From Chara braunii (Eukaryota > Streptophyta > Charophyceae > Charales > Characeae), in NCBI GenBank assembly GCA_003427395.1, contig BFEA01000079.1, positions 1,627,612-1,684,290 on the forward strand: 56,679 nt of DNA. Direction: 5' to 3'. Position numbers and translations under genes: made by a program. Below, one piece after another: positions 1-12,330 of this stretch (its first letter is position 1; every line of letters starts with the position of its first letter). The notes beneath the pieces are model-generated. The model searched no databases. It worked only from the letters and a program-made list of their open reading frames with translations, and was not told the origin of the DNA.

Positions 1-2238
1 GGCTCGAATGACGGCCAGATTCAGTACCCTGAACGCTTCCGCGCCTCCTCCTCCTCCTCCTCCTCCTCCTCCTCCTCCTCCTCCTCCCGCCGCTTCCAGA
101 ACCTGGCGCACGCTCTGCGAATGAGTGAAATGCAGATACAGCCTGGTCTGCAGATCGCTCATCTTGCAGCAGACCACCTCCACAATCTTGGGAGGAAGAT
201 GCTTCGACAATAGAGCGTTGGTTCGCCGCAGCACGAACTGATTCACGATCGTCGACAACTCCGAGGATCGTTCCGCTGCAAGGCATCGTTCTTCTTCCGT
301 TGCGTCCGGCTCCCTGCCCGTCAAAATGGGCCCTTCGAAGTACCGGCGGAACGCCGCCGCGTCCCCCAGAACACCGGGGTTAGTGAAATCGACCATCGCG
401 AAGAACTCTTCGAGATCATTCTGCATTGGAGTTCCCGACAACAACACCCGCCTTCGACATGGCATCGCTGCCAACGCCTGGTTGGTCAACGTTTTGTCGT
501 TCTTCAACCTGTGGGCCTCGTCACAGATCAGCAGATCGCAGCTCCTCTCGCTTTCGTGGAACTTCTTGCAGTGGAGGCGGAACGTCTCGTACGAGATGAT
601 CAGCACTTGGCAGGCAGTTTTAGGAGAAACAGGACGAAGGAACGCCGAGATTCCCTCCACCACATCGGCGCGCGTCGACTCAGAAAGTGCCATCGCCCTC
701 ACGCGATCGCCTAACCATTTGGTCAGCTCCGAACCCCAGTTGCTGACCAGGCTCGTCGGGGTCACGATGACCACACGAGCGGCCATCGGTGTCCCATCGA
801 ATCCGGAGCAAAGGAGAGTCCAGAGCAGAGTGATGCTCTGCAAAGTCTTGCCAAGGCCCATGTCGTCCGCGAGGATGCAGCCGCGGCAGCATTTTGTGGT
901 CCGGTTGCTGCTGCTGCTGCTGCTGTCTTCGTCGTCGTTCGATGACACATTCTTGGTATTGAGAGGGGAGGAGGAGGAGAAGTCTCGCAGACCCGCCACG
1001 CACTCGAACATGAACTGAACACCTTCCCGCTGATGTGGCCGCAAGAAACGCACGAGGTGGTTGTCCACGAGGATCGGTCGCGATCTTTCCGTCACGTACT
1101 CTCCGCCGTCGTCGGGATCCCATAACAGTAGCGGCTCGATGCCAGGTGGGAGCGCATCCTCCCCGCCGCTCGCGTCGGTTGTTGTCGACGATTGCTCTGT
1201 TGTGGCAGGCGGCTCCTCTTCCACCTTGGAATCCTCCTCCGGCGGAGGAGGAGGCGCAGGCGGAGGCGGGGCGCTCAGCGACGGCTCGAAAGGCTTCTTG
1301 CTTCCCCACGGAATGAACTTCTTCCTGGCATTCAGCCGACGCAGCAGCTCGACGCTCGCGGATCCGCCGCTGTCGCCCGCGCCGGGACAGGGAGACTTGA
1401 AGGGCTTACGAACGACTGCCGCTCCCGCTGACACCGACAGGTACTTCGTCAGAAGCGGCTGCCGCTTAACCACGAGCTCGCCGCTGAGCAGAGCGGCGAC
1501 ATTTCTGTCTTTCTGGTTCAGCTCCGCTACGGCCTTCTTCTTCGTCTCCTGTTTCGTCGTCACCTTCTTATTGCTGCTGGCGGGTTCTAATTTCTTTCTC
1601 GTCATCAGTCCCGATCGCGCTACCAGGCTGGGTCGCGAAGCGGCGGCCCCGGCAACAACACCCGTCGCCGCTGCACTTGACTGCTTCTTCTTCCTCTTCT
1701 TCTTCTTCTTCGATGAGAGCGGTGGCTCCTCCTCTTCTTCTCCTTCTTCATCATCGTCGTCGTCGTCCCCGTCCGCCTCGTTCTCGTCCTCATCATTGAC
1801 ATCGTCGCTATAATCATCGCCGTCGGACTGTCGTTCATCATCCACCTCGCTAGCGGACGAAGACGTGGTGGGGCAATCATCCTTGTTGTTGGCGGCGCAC
1901 AGGAGATCATTATACTCCTGTAAGCTCACGCACCTGTTGCAGCCATGGCCACGTTCGTAGTTCTTCCAATTCTCACAAACATAGCCTTCGCCAACGCCTC
2001 CCCATCCCTCAAGCGCCGGCTCCAGCCGCGCCTCCCCGCAATGGGAGCACGCCACATGTTCCGCACCCATTGTCGGGATCGCGTCATCAACACACCCGTG
2101 AAACCGACTATACCTATATGTTGACTGCTGATCGAAGAACACCCCCGTGAAGATCTGAACAAGCATAAAGCAATCTAAGCGCCAGGGGTCAGCAAAGGCA
2201 AGACAGGGCAGGGTGGATGAAGGTCGGTAGTAGTCAAC
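1..2238 (-). CDS. RAD54: RAD54-like SNF2 DNA-repair ATPase, N-terminal half (partial)
   Basis: RAD54 is the nuclear Swi2/Snf2 motor that works with RAD51 in homologous recombination. Translating the minus strand from the stop codon at 2241-2239 gives 746 codons without a stop, continuing past base 1. Visible in order: an acidic and Lys-rich N-terminus (about 1860-1680), the plant-RAD54 block RKPFKSPCPG (about 1410-1381), FIPWGSKKPFE (about 1317-1285), RPHQREGVQFMFECV, Walker A GLGKT (858-844), DEAH (522-511), motif III LLSGTPMQND (about 444-415), and FAMVDFTNPG. The match to land-plant RAD54 is close and collinear. Lobe 2 of the helicase lies beyond the window. The true start is uncertain: ATGs at 2166 and 2070 are in frame, but the reading frame stays open to 2238 and acceptor-like sites lie at 2176 and 2156, so an upstream exon is likely. 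A 15-Gly run interrupts the region between the lobes. No intron is visible over this half. Identity is nearly certain; the N-terminus is not. Confidence 0.96.
46..87 (-). repeat. GGA trinucleotide repeat coding poly-Gly in RAD54
   Basis: Fourteen GGA codons plus one GGC (43-45) encode 15 consecutive glycines in the RAD54 frame, between the two helicase lobes. The repeat stays in frame. Confidence 0.95.
2155..2215 (-). promoter_or_regulatory. Candidate 3' splice sites before the RAD54 exon
   Basis: On the minus strand a pyrimidine-rich run leads to TTAG (AG at 2176-2175) and then to TTCAG (AG at 2156-2155). Either could be the acceptor of the large RAD54 exon; both keep the frame open into the Cys-rich N-terminus. 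This is inferred from sequence shape only. Confidence 0.4.
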
Positions 2239-2241
2239 CTA

Positions 2242-4570
2242 CTTCTCACGCCTGCCCCCTATGCGCGACGGAAAGACGAATACGGTGGCGAATCAAATCA
2301 ACCAATCAATCAAAAATGGATCAATTTAGAGTAATGCGTATAAATCTATCAGTCAATCAATCAACAGACGAATGGTCTACGCTGGTAGCTCTCGTCAAGT
2401 CTCTCGGTTCACTCGCGTTCCGTGGGTCTGGCGATAAACTACACTCAAACGGCCACATTGCTTCCAACAGATGGAAAACGAATACCTTTCCGTGCTTTCC
2501 TACTCCCCTCTCCGCCCTGCGCTCTCTCTCTCTTGCTATCCCTTCCCGTTCATTTTCACCTCCTCTCTCGTCGGCTTCTTTCCCGGACAACTCGTCCTCA
2601 CCAGAACAAACTTGCACCCCGTTTTGTCCTTTCGTCGGTGGCGACAACAACAACTTCGAGATTTCCATTGCACTTCGGGATCTTGGCTCATCCCATGGGG
2701 AAACCTGCTTCACATCGCACGCCGATCGGTCGAGGTCATCGATCGATCGGAAAGGTGACAGGCACCGCGCGTGGCGGCCACATCAGATAATCAATCAATC
2801 TCGTCGCTCCCCTGCTTGATGTCGACGACGGTGTCCAGCCAGGTCTTTCTTTTCGCGATCACCGTCCAAAACTTTCATTTCTTCAGCAACTGCTACCGGC
2901 ATAACCACAATCACCATCGTGATCATGACCATCGTTATCATCATTCATCCATGATAATCATCAATCATCACCATTACCGTCACTACGCTCGACCGATCTG
3001 ATGAATCATCGACCCGATTATCGGGTCTGCTTGCTCAATCTGATTATTGTGATCATCCTTTACGATTGCCATCATGCATACTTCACGATCGCCATCATGA
3101 TCAGGCGGGAAGGCCTATTCAACCGAGCTGGTAAAACATAAGCATGCATAAATCAGTACTAACGATTGATTAACTACGTCCATACCCCTCATCACGATCA
3201 TCGTCGACCGATAGTCATCATCAATCCAATGAAATCGACTGCATAACCCTTCACAGAGATCGCATATCAACGTTGGACACTTCGCCGTCTGATGCAACGC
3301 GAGGGGAAAAACAGAACGGGGGAAAAGCACCGCACGACAATGGCACAACACACCCAGAATCCAGATGGATGACAAAACGTTATTTCCAAAAACAAAAAGA
3401 AGAAAAGAGAAGGACACCATTACCATCATCAACCTGCTTCTCCCACCCTCGCGCACTGCCGCCACACGCATTCATTCACAGAGAAAAAGCGGATCAGTGT
3501 GTCCGGGGACAACAGGTCAAGAAGTAAATGGAGAGAAAAAAAAGGGGACAAAAAGGTAGAAAAAAAAGAGAGAGAAAAGGCACGTGGAATGCGACTGTGT
3601 GGATGACGGGAATGACGTCAGGCTTGAACCTCCTCTAAGTGCATCATCATAATAGATTGTGCGCGTTCCAGTACAGGGGTTCTTTGGAACCGATAGAGAG
3701 AAAACGCAATGATACAAATGTAGTTGTACCAGTTTATTCCGGAAAGGGAAGACAGGTGGGGACCTCTTGGTGGGGAGAAAGGGGTGAAAGTAGTAAATGG
3801 CGGAGCAACATTACAAAGAGAGCATTAGAGAGCAATACGATTCGGGCGCGATGATGCATGTACGTTTACCACATTGCCACATAGGAAAAGGGAATGAGAA
3901 AGCTCTTTGGAGCGCATCGATTCGTAGGGAGACTAGGATGTCCTGCTCCCCCGGCTTTGAATTTCAGGAAAAACTTCCTTGATTCGTGATACATCCCGGT
4001 TCAGTTCTGCTCCTTGGAGAGTTCTAAAAGGAGAGCTGCCATTAGATCATACTCGAACTAGGAATACCTTAACTCTAACCGCATTTTCGTCCCGAGTGTG
4101 TTTGTGTGCGCTCGTGTGTGATGATGTTTGTTCATGATTGTGTGCGTGAGATGTATACTTCGTTCTCGCAAGTGTGCACGGGTATGTGTGAAGGCCGTAA
4201 GTTTCGCTCTTTAGACGAAACAGACATTATGCTTTATACTTCCCCCTCATCCAAACGGAATACAGATATCTGTTCTTCGGGACATTCGTTAAAATTCGAA
4301 ACATACCTTTCTCGGACTTTTGGCTCAGATCAAGTGTGTAGTATCTGTTCAGATCCTGATCCGTGGTCCATCGGGAACTTAGTGCCAACGGACTGTGATA
4401 GTCCTCTGGATACCCCTGATCGGTATTAGCGGGCTCTATGACCAACACGGTGTGAGTGCGTGCGCGAGTGGGTGTTGTGTGGTGTGTGGGAGAGCGTTGG
4501 CCATAGCCTCTGCTGCTACTCGATGAGGGGTGGGGGACGATGAGAAAGGGAGGCGCAGCTACTGGCAAAA
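2242..4570. other. Intergenic region, no gene recognised
   Basis: Short, overlapping reading frames on both strands lack recognisable domains. About 2890-3095 is an imperfect microsatellite rich in CATCAT/GATCAT. 4090-4150 is GTGTG-rich. The RAD54 promoter should lie here if the gene starts near 2.2 kb or farther upstream, but I see no convincing TATA element or splice structure. Confidence 0.5.
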
Positions 4571-4817
4571 TGCTTGGTCTTTGGGTTAGACGGCGGCCCC
4601 ACCCCGTCTCTGACTACAGCTGTTGGGGGCGGGGGGCAACATGATTTACCTCGTTTGTGAGGCCCTATGCTTGCAGGGGTCCCCTCTGTATAGTCTTAGG
4701 AGTAGTGGTAGGAAGTACTGGTAGGAAGCTATGTATCACCAGTGGCAGCTGAATCTCATCCGACCCAAGCATCAGCCTGTCTGACACCATGACCTCCCCG
4801 TCTTGCAATCCTACAGC

Positions 4818-6369
4818 CTATCCTTGTGTGTGCTCTGTATGCATACTATATGAAGGGGATCCAACTCTTGCACCACTCGGCTCAATGCTCGAAGATCCCG
4901 GCTCCTGTCCACTAGGAACCTGCTGACCCTTGGCCTCTAGTCCACCGGCCTGGTCCGTCGTGGTCTGCTGCGCCTGAACATAGGGCAAGGAACTCATCTG
5001 TCGCTCCAACTCCCAATTCGCGATGAGACCCTCCACCGCAGAGCTCAGGTAGGCACGCTTTCGCTCAAGAACCTCGATCCTCATGGATGACTCCTCAACT
5101 CTCTCATCCCGGGCCTCCTCCCGTCTAATGATCCACTTCACATGCTGCAAAACACCCACCAACCCCTCAACCAAGGACTGCGACAATAATACCCAACTGT
5201 CGCCCTTTCTTTGCATGCTGATGCTCGACCTCAGACATGAGCTCCTCTCCCTCAAACAATTGTCTCCTCATGGCCTCCTGCTGGCCTACTGCAGTGTCGC
5301 CCTCAATGTAGATCTTCATTGTAGTGCGCTCCACCCGGTCAAGTATCATTCTAAGGAGGTCCGCATATAGTCCTAATCGCGCACCTCTCACAACCACCAG
5401 GAGACGTGCATACTCTCGCTCCTCCTCCTCGAGTGCTCAACTGCAGGCGCAATATCTACCAAAGCCTGCTCTGCACGAGCTCGCCAATCCCTACCATTTG
5501 TTTATCTCGGGCGTACTGAAGTCTCTGCCTCTCCCTGAGTCTGCGCGGCCCTAGCCTCGACGACGTTCCTGAGCTCGGCCACCTCCTGTCTCAATGCATC
5601 ATATGTCGCCGACCTATCCTAACTTAGCTCAAAACTTTGTATGTCGACCCTCCTCGCATAATCTCGCACCCGCTCAGTCGCCTGCCTTGCTGCTGCCAAA
5701 CCCTCTACAAAATAATCCCGTGGTTGAACTAGGTCCGTATGCAAAATTCTGAGGTCACCAACCCGTTGGTCCTTTGGCAGATTAAGCCATGTGGCTAGCC
5801 GCAATTGTTCGAAGGCAAGACAGCCTGAGAAGGGCACAACGGGTAACTGCCCCAACTCGTGAGCCATGCATGCATCTCTCTCAGTTGATCCCACTCTCGT
5901 AGTCCTTGCGCTTCGTCTGTAGGTGCGTCCCTCTTAGCGATCAACGCCTCTCAAAACGGTTGTATACCCTCTTGAATAGACTCTTCAACAACTGTCTTGG
6001 GTAGTTCCTCGTTCTGCACTGGTGTCCCCCCGAAGTTCATAGGCAACGATCCCACATCTCGAGTTAGTGTCTCCATCATAGTATACGAGGTCCCGCCTAT
6101 CCCTATAACCTCCTCCTCAACTCGCTCTAGCACCTCATCGGTGGGTGACGGTCCGGCTTCACTATCTTGTTGGCCAGACTCAACCGGAGGTTCCATACAA
6201 TACAGTTGCGCCACCAACAAGTCCTTTGTCTCCCCCAGTGACTCATCCCCTCGGGTTCCCTCACGTTGTGGCCGCTCACCTTGGGACTAATCGTCAACCA
6301 AGATCGTGTCAACGCCTTCCTTAACTCCTTCCTAAGGAGGTAACGTAGCCTGCTCCCGAGGTCCGTCAT
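4818..6369 (-). pseudogene. Decayed gag-like internal region of an old LTR element
   Basis: Five open segments on the minus strand (6369-6127, 6220-5951, 5894-5619, 5397-5167, 5255-4818) fall in different frames and follow one another downstream of a tRNA-Asp primer-binding site at 7053-7070. They are hydrophilic, Glu/Gln/Arg-rich and coiled-coil-like (for example VERTTMKIYIEGDTAVGQQE). No protease, RT or integrase motif is present, so this is either a truncated copy or a non-autonomous element. The gag-like label rests on position and composition, not on a domain match. Confidence 0.45.
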
Positions 6370-7052
6370 GCGATGTTCGCCCCCTTGCCTGCTGGTTTGT
6401 ACGCGACAGCGACTCTGGCTGGCCCGATTGTCTAATGATTAGCAACAACACTCTCTTGTCTGTTGTGGCAGAGGCCCCTCATCCATTGTGACTCTCCTTA
6501 GGGCCTTCGCTAGAGGCCTCCCAACTGTCTACCTCTTAGTCTTATGATACTCGACCCCCCGCCGGTGCTGCTCAAACAGCAGTTAAACTCTATCTCTAAT
6601 GATACCTCACGCCGTCGTCGCCTGACAACAGGGTCCACTGCCTCAGGGCAATGGTGCTAAGGGAATGTTTTGCATTACTCGTAACACTATCTTCCTCTAC
6701 CATGACTGCACTGTCTTTTTCCGTATAGTACTTACCTCTGGATACAGGAGAACCTTTTGACGCCTCTTTCCAATGCGACGACTAAATCTTTTTTTTCGTA
6801 TGGATAGTTAACAGGCCAGACAACTAGATAACAATCTGCTATTTTATCACATGCGCAACCAACACTCATTTGCCTAATCAAGTAACAAGCATTTTCATAA
6901 ATTAATATAATTTTCACACTTGGGTATAATGAAACCACAAAAATTTAAGAGTTAACGCACCACTAATAAAAAATAAGTTGTCGTTTTGCCTGGATCATCG
7001 ACATGCACTTAACCCAGGTTCATTCACATAAAACCTCGGTAAGCATCCGAGA

Positions 7053-7070
7053 TCCCTGACAACGGCGCCA
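7053..7070 (-). other. Primer-binding site of the old LTR element (tRNA-Asp)
   Basis: The minus strand reads TGGCGCCGTTGTCAGGGA, one or two changes from the complement of the tRNA-Asp 3' end. Sequence on its upstream side (7083-7540) matches the 3' end of the giant LTR at 38135-38540 at roughly 65-70% by eye. Confidence 0.75.
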
Positions 7071-7277
7071 CGTATCGTGCACATCGGTCCCACAGAGGGG
7101 ACCCCCCTGACCGCATCATGCAAGATTGGCAGGAATCTTTCGGGACACATGCAATGAAGCAGCGGTGCCGCTCCGTCCGAGTGCCCAGGTATACCTCCTT
7201 CGAGCCCCTACGACATGGTACGGCCTTGTGAGGCACAACTTATCTCCACCTGCAACAGCTGTCACCATCCCTTATGT

Positions 7278-7316
7278 GGGTGTATCCCCGCCGAGCTACC
7301 AGTCCACAATACGAAG
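7278..7316. repeat. Conserved 38-bp LTR block, old copy
   Basis: GTATCCCCGCCGAGCTACC and its flanks match the block at 17551-17588 and 38363-38400 at 36 of 38 bases, although surrounding LTR sequence is much more diverged. Confidence 0.8.
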
Positions 7317-7861
7317 TTTTTACATGCAATCGCAGAGGTGAACCTGCCGAGGGTGTTTTCTCGTATACTGTATCATAGGAGGTACGCGCGGTCACGCTTG
7401 AATCGAATATGCACGCGAACCGACACTTGGGGTGTTGATCTCCCAAGTGCGGGCCTATGCCGATCGACTATAACCCTCAACTTAATCACGTGTCAAACAA
7501 CCATAATTATCATTAATTTAGAATTTTGCGTACTAGCCTAGCGTCTTCGTAAGTATCTTTGACCCTTTACTCGACCCTGTGGCAACTAGGCTTACCCAAG
7601 CATAATGATTATCGCACACCCAAAAATTCTTATATGAAAATTGTGAAGTGAGAAAAATGATATCGATTTGTGTATCCTGAAGAAAAAAAAATTCAACCAC
7701 GAAATCGGGAGGAGGGTTGTGTTGTTTATGCTGAAACCACATGATACACATAACTTTTTATATCAAACATGGTCTTAAAACACATATGTATTGAAAAATT
7801 CATAAAGTGATAAACGTTTTGAAAACTATAAAAACAACCCCTATAGATACCTCACAGGCTA

Positions 7862-10800
7862 CGTGAACATCCTGAATCATCACGAAGTGACGAGCGTCCA
7901 GAAGATCATGAAAGCAACCCTTATGACAATCTGTTTAAGCTACCTGAAAATCATGAAACATCTGAAAGATCATGATTTTCAGGTAGTTTGAACAGATGGT
8001 CATAAAGGCGGTTTCGTGGTCTTCGAAATGTTCATCACTTCGGGAAGCTTCATGATTTTTTGATAACTTGAACAGATGACCATAAGGGTTGCTTTCATAG
8101 TCTACGGGATGATCATCACTTCAGGATGCTTTATGATTTTCGTATAGCTTGAACAGATGACCGTAATGATTGCTAGCATAGTCTTTGGGACGCTCACCAC
8201 TTATGATGCATCACAATTTTCGGGTAACTCGAACAGATTGTCATACGGGTTGCTTTCATGGTTTTCGACATGTTAATCGCTTCGGGATGCTTCCTGATTT
8301 TTTTGTAGCTTAAACAGATGACCATAACGGTTGTTTTTATGGTATTCGGGACATATATCACTTTGGGATGCTTCATGATTTTCGGGTAGTTGAAACAAAT
8401 AATAATAAGGGTTGCTTTTAAGGTTTTTGAAAGTCGAAACGTTCATCACTTCGGGATGCTTCATGATTTTCTGTTACGTTGAACAGATAACCATAATGTT
8501 TGTTTTTATGTTCTGCGAGACGTTATCACTTCAAGATGCTTCATGATTTTTTATTACCTTTAACAAATGACCATAAATGTTATTTTCATTGTCTTCGGGA
8601 TGTTGTATTATTTTTTGGTAGCTTGAACAGATGGTCATAAAGGTGACTTTCATGGCCGTTCATCACTTTGAGATATTTCATGATTTTCAGATAGTTTGAA
8701 TAGATGGTCATAAGTTGCATTCGTGGTCTTAGGGGCGTTCTTCACTTCAAGCCCGAAGACCATGAAAGCGACCCATATGGTCATTTGTTCAAGCTACCTG
8801 AAAATCGTGAAGCTTCTCGAAATGATGAACGATCCGAACACCATGAAAACAACTCTTATGGTCACGAAACATCCTGAAGTAATAAACGTCCTGAAGACCA
8901 ATAAGGCAAACCCAATGACCATTTGTTTAAGTTACCCGAAAATCATGACTCATCTCTAAGTGACGAATGTGCAAGAGACCATTTGTTCAAACTATCCGAA
9001 AATTTATGAAGCATCCCGAATTGAAGAACGTCTCGAAGACCATAAAGACAACCCTTATCGCCATTTGTACAAACTACTCGAAAATCATGAAGCATCCGGG
9101 CGTGATGAATATCCCGAAGACCATAAGGACAACCATTACAGTCATCTGTTAAAGTTACTTTAAGACCATGAATCATCCCGAAGTAATAAACGTCCCGAAG
9201 ACTTTGAAAGCAACCCTTATGGTCATCTGTTCAAGATACCCGAAAATCATAAAGCATCTTGAAGTGATAAACGTCTCTAAGACCATGAAATCAACCTTAA
9301 TCACCATTTGTTCAAGCTACCCGAAAATCATTAAGCATCTCGAAGTGATGAACGTCCGGAAGATCATGAAAGCAGCCCTTATGACCATCTGTTCATGCTA
9401 CACGAAAATCATGAAGCATCCTGAAGTTATGAACGTCCCGAAGACCATGAAAGTAACCCTTATGATCATCTGTTCAAGTTACCCTGAAATCATGAAGCAT
9501 CCCAAAGTGATGAAAGTCCCGAACACCATGAAAACAACTCTTATACCCATAAACTCGAGCAACCCGAAAATCATGAAACATTCCGAATTGATGAACGTCC
9601 TGAAAACAATAAAAACATCCATGATGGTAATTTGTTCAAGTTACCTGAAAATAATGAAGCATTCCAAAGTGTTGAACGTTCTGAAGTGATGAACGCCCCG
9701 AAGACCATAAAAAAAAATCTTATAATCATCTGTTCAAGCTACCAGAAACTCCTAAAGCATCTCGAAGTGATGAATGACTCGGATACCATGAAAGCACGAC
9801 GTATCCCACAAACATGAATGTCCCGAAGACAATAAAAATAACTTTTATGACCATTTGTTCAAGGTTCTCGAAAATCATGAAGCATCCATAAGTGTTGAAC
9901 GTCCCTAAGATAATGTTAGCAACCCTTATAACCATTTGTTAAAGCTACCCGAAAATCATAAAGTGTCCAAAAATGATGAAAGTTCAAAAAAATATGAAAA
10001 CAACCTTTATGACCATCTTTTCAAGTTATCTGAAAATCATGAAGCATCCCGAAGTGATGAACGCCACGAAGACCGTGAAAGCGACCCCTATGCTCATTTC
10101 TTCCAGATACCATAAAACAATGAAGCATTCAAAAGTGATGAACGTCTCGAAAATCATGACAGTAATATATATCAGCATTTGCTCAAGCAACCAAAAAATC
10201 ATGAAGCATTCAAAAGTGTTGAACATCCCGAAGACCATGAAAGCAACTCATATGGTCATTTGTTCAAGTGACCCATAATTATAAAGTATCATAAAGTGAT
10301 GAACGTCCGGAAGACCATGAAAGCAACTCATATGGTCATCTGTTAAACAACCTAAAAAATCACGAAGTCTCCCAAGTGATGAACGTCCCGAAGACCATAA
10401 AAGCAACTTTTATCGTCACATGTTAAAGCGTCCCGAAAATCACGAAGCTTTGAAAGTGATGAATGTAGCAAAGACCATGAAACCAATCATTTTTCTCATG
10501 TGTTCAAGCGACTCGAAAATCATGAAGTCTCCCGAACCAATGAACATCCTAACAAATGTGAAAGTCACCCTTATCGTCATTTGTTTCAACGATATGAAAA
10601 TCATGAACCGTCATAAAGTGATGAACATCCCGAATGCCATAAAAGTAACCCTTATGGTCATTTGATAAAGCCGTCTAAAAATCATGAAGCGACCGGATGT
10701 GATGAACGTCCCCAAGACCATGAAAACAATCATTACAGTCATTTGTTTAAGTTGCCTGAAAATCATGAGGCATCTTGAAGTGATGAACGTCCTGATGATC

Positions 10801-12330
10801 ATGACAACAACCTTTATGGTCATATGTTCAAGCTGCCAAAAAATCCTGGAACATCCTGAAGTGATGAATATCCTTAAGACCGTTAAGGAAACCCTTATGA
10901 GCATCTGTTGAAGTTACTGTAAAACTATGAAGCATCCCAAAGTGATGAACGTCCCGAAGATCATGAAATAAATTCTTATGGTCATCTGTTTAAGGTACCC
11001 AATCCCGAAGTGATGAACGTCCCGAAGATAAAAAAAACAACTCTTATGTTTATTTGTTCAAGCTTCCCGAAAATCATGAAGCGTTCTGAAGTGATGAACG
11101 TCCCAAAAACCATGAACGCAATTCTTATAACCATCCGTTCAAGCTATCCGAAAATCATGAAGCGTCCCGGAGTGTTGAACATCTTGAAGACCATGAAAGC
11201 AATCCTTATGACCATATGTTCATGCTACACGGAAATCATGAAGCATCCCGAAGTGATGAATGTCCCGAAGACCATGAAAGCAACCGTTATAACCATTTGT
11301 TCAAGCTACCCGAAAATCATGAAGCATCCCGAAGTGATGAACGTCCTGAAGACCATGAAAGCAACTTTTCTGGTCATTTGTTAAAACTACCCGAAAATCA
11401 CGAAGCATCCTGAAGTGATGAATGTTCAGAAAACCATGAAAGCAACCGTTATGATCATTTGTTTAAGCGACCTGAAAATCATGAAGCATCCTGAAGTGAT
11501 GACCATCCCGGAGTTTATGAAAGCAACTTTCATGGTCATTTGTTCAACCGACCCGAAAATTATGAAGCATCCGGAAGTGATGAACGTCCTAAAGACCATG
11601 CAAACAATCCTTATAACCATCTGTTCAAATGACCAAAAAATCATGAAGCATCCCGAAGACCATGAAACCAACCCTTATCATTATCTGTTCAAGCGAACAA
11701 AAATTCATAAAGCATCCCGAAGTGATGAACGTCATGAAGTCAATGAGAGTAATCGTTATGGTTATCCGTTCAAGCGACAAAAAAATCATGAAACATCATG
11801 CAGTTATGAACGTTCTAAAGACCATGAAAACAACTTTTATGAATATCTTTTAAAACTGTCTAAAACTCATGAAACGTGCCGAAGTGATGAACGCATCGAA
11901 GACTATAAAATCAATGCTTATGGTCGTGTATTGAACCTATCCGAAAATCATGAAGCGTCATGAAGTGATGAACGTCCCGAAAACAATGAAAGCAACCTTT
12001 ATGGTCAGTCATCAGTCAAACTGCCAAAAAATTATGAAACATCATGAAGTGATGAAGAGTCCGAAGACCATAAAAACAACCTTTATGACCATTTATTCAA
12101 GCTTCTTGAAAATCATGAAACATCCTGAAGTGATGAATGTCCCAAAGATCATGAAAGAAACCATTGTGAGCATCTATTCAAAAAAATCATGAAGCGTCCA
12201 GAGGTGATGAACTTTTTGAAGACCATGAAAGCAAACCTTATAACTATCTATTCAAACTATCTGAAAATCATGAAACATCCTGAAATGATGAACGTTTTAA
12301 AGAACATGAAAGCAACAATTATGACTTCCT
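7862..12330 (+). repeat. 81-bp tandem satellite array
   Basis: About 50 or more degenerate monomers are present, each including GACCATGAAAGCAACCCTTA, TTCAAGCTACCCGAAAATCA and TGAAGCATCCCGAAGTGATG. The period is 81 bp, so each monomer is 27 codons and several frames stay open for up to about 180 codons. Units read forward at 7862-7965, inverted at 7971-8745 and forward again from about 8750 to 12330. Copies differ widely, so the array is old. I regard the long reading frames as a by-product of the 81-bp period. Confidence 0.93.
7971..8745 (-). repeat. Inverted block inside the 81-bp satellite
   Basis: Here the monomers appear as their reverse complement (CATGATTTTC...GAACAGATGGTCATAA), about nine to ten units. 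The left switch is a hairpin with arms 7941-7955 and 7971-7985; the right switch lies near 8745-8752. Confidence 0.9.

Noticed and set aside
326-1813. Plus-strand frames opposite RAD54
   Set aside because: They are shadows of the minus-strand RAD54 frame with no domain; their Ser and Arg runs reflect codon-repeat complementarity.
1921-1945. 16-bp intron between GTGCGTGAG and TTACAG in RAD54
   Set aside because: It has donor-like and acceptor-like ends but is far too short to be spliced, and the frame reads through it.
9168-12192. Long plus-strand reading frames with repeats like MKHPEVMNVPKTMKA as a protein gene
   Set aside because: They arise from the 81-bp satellite, several frames including the opposite strand are equally open, and no start, splice or domain evidence supports expression.
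7862-12330. CRISPR-like array
   Set aside because: The whole 81-bp unit is repeated, without unique spacers, and the genome is eukaryotic.
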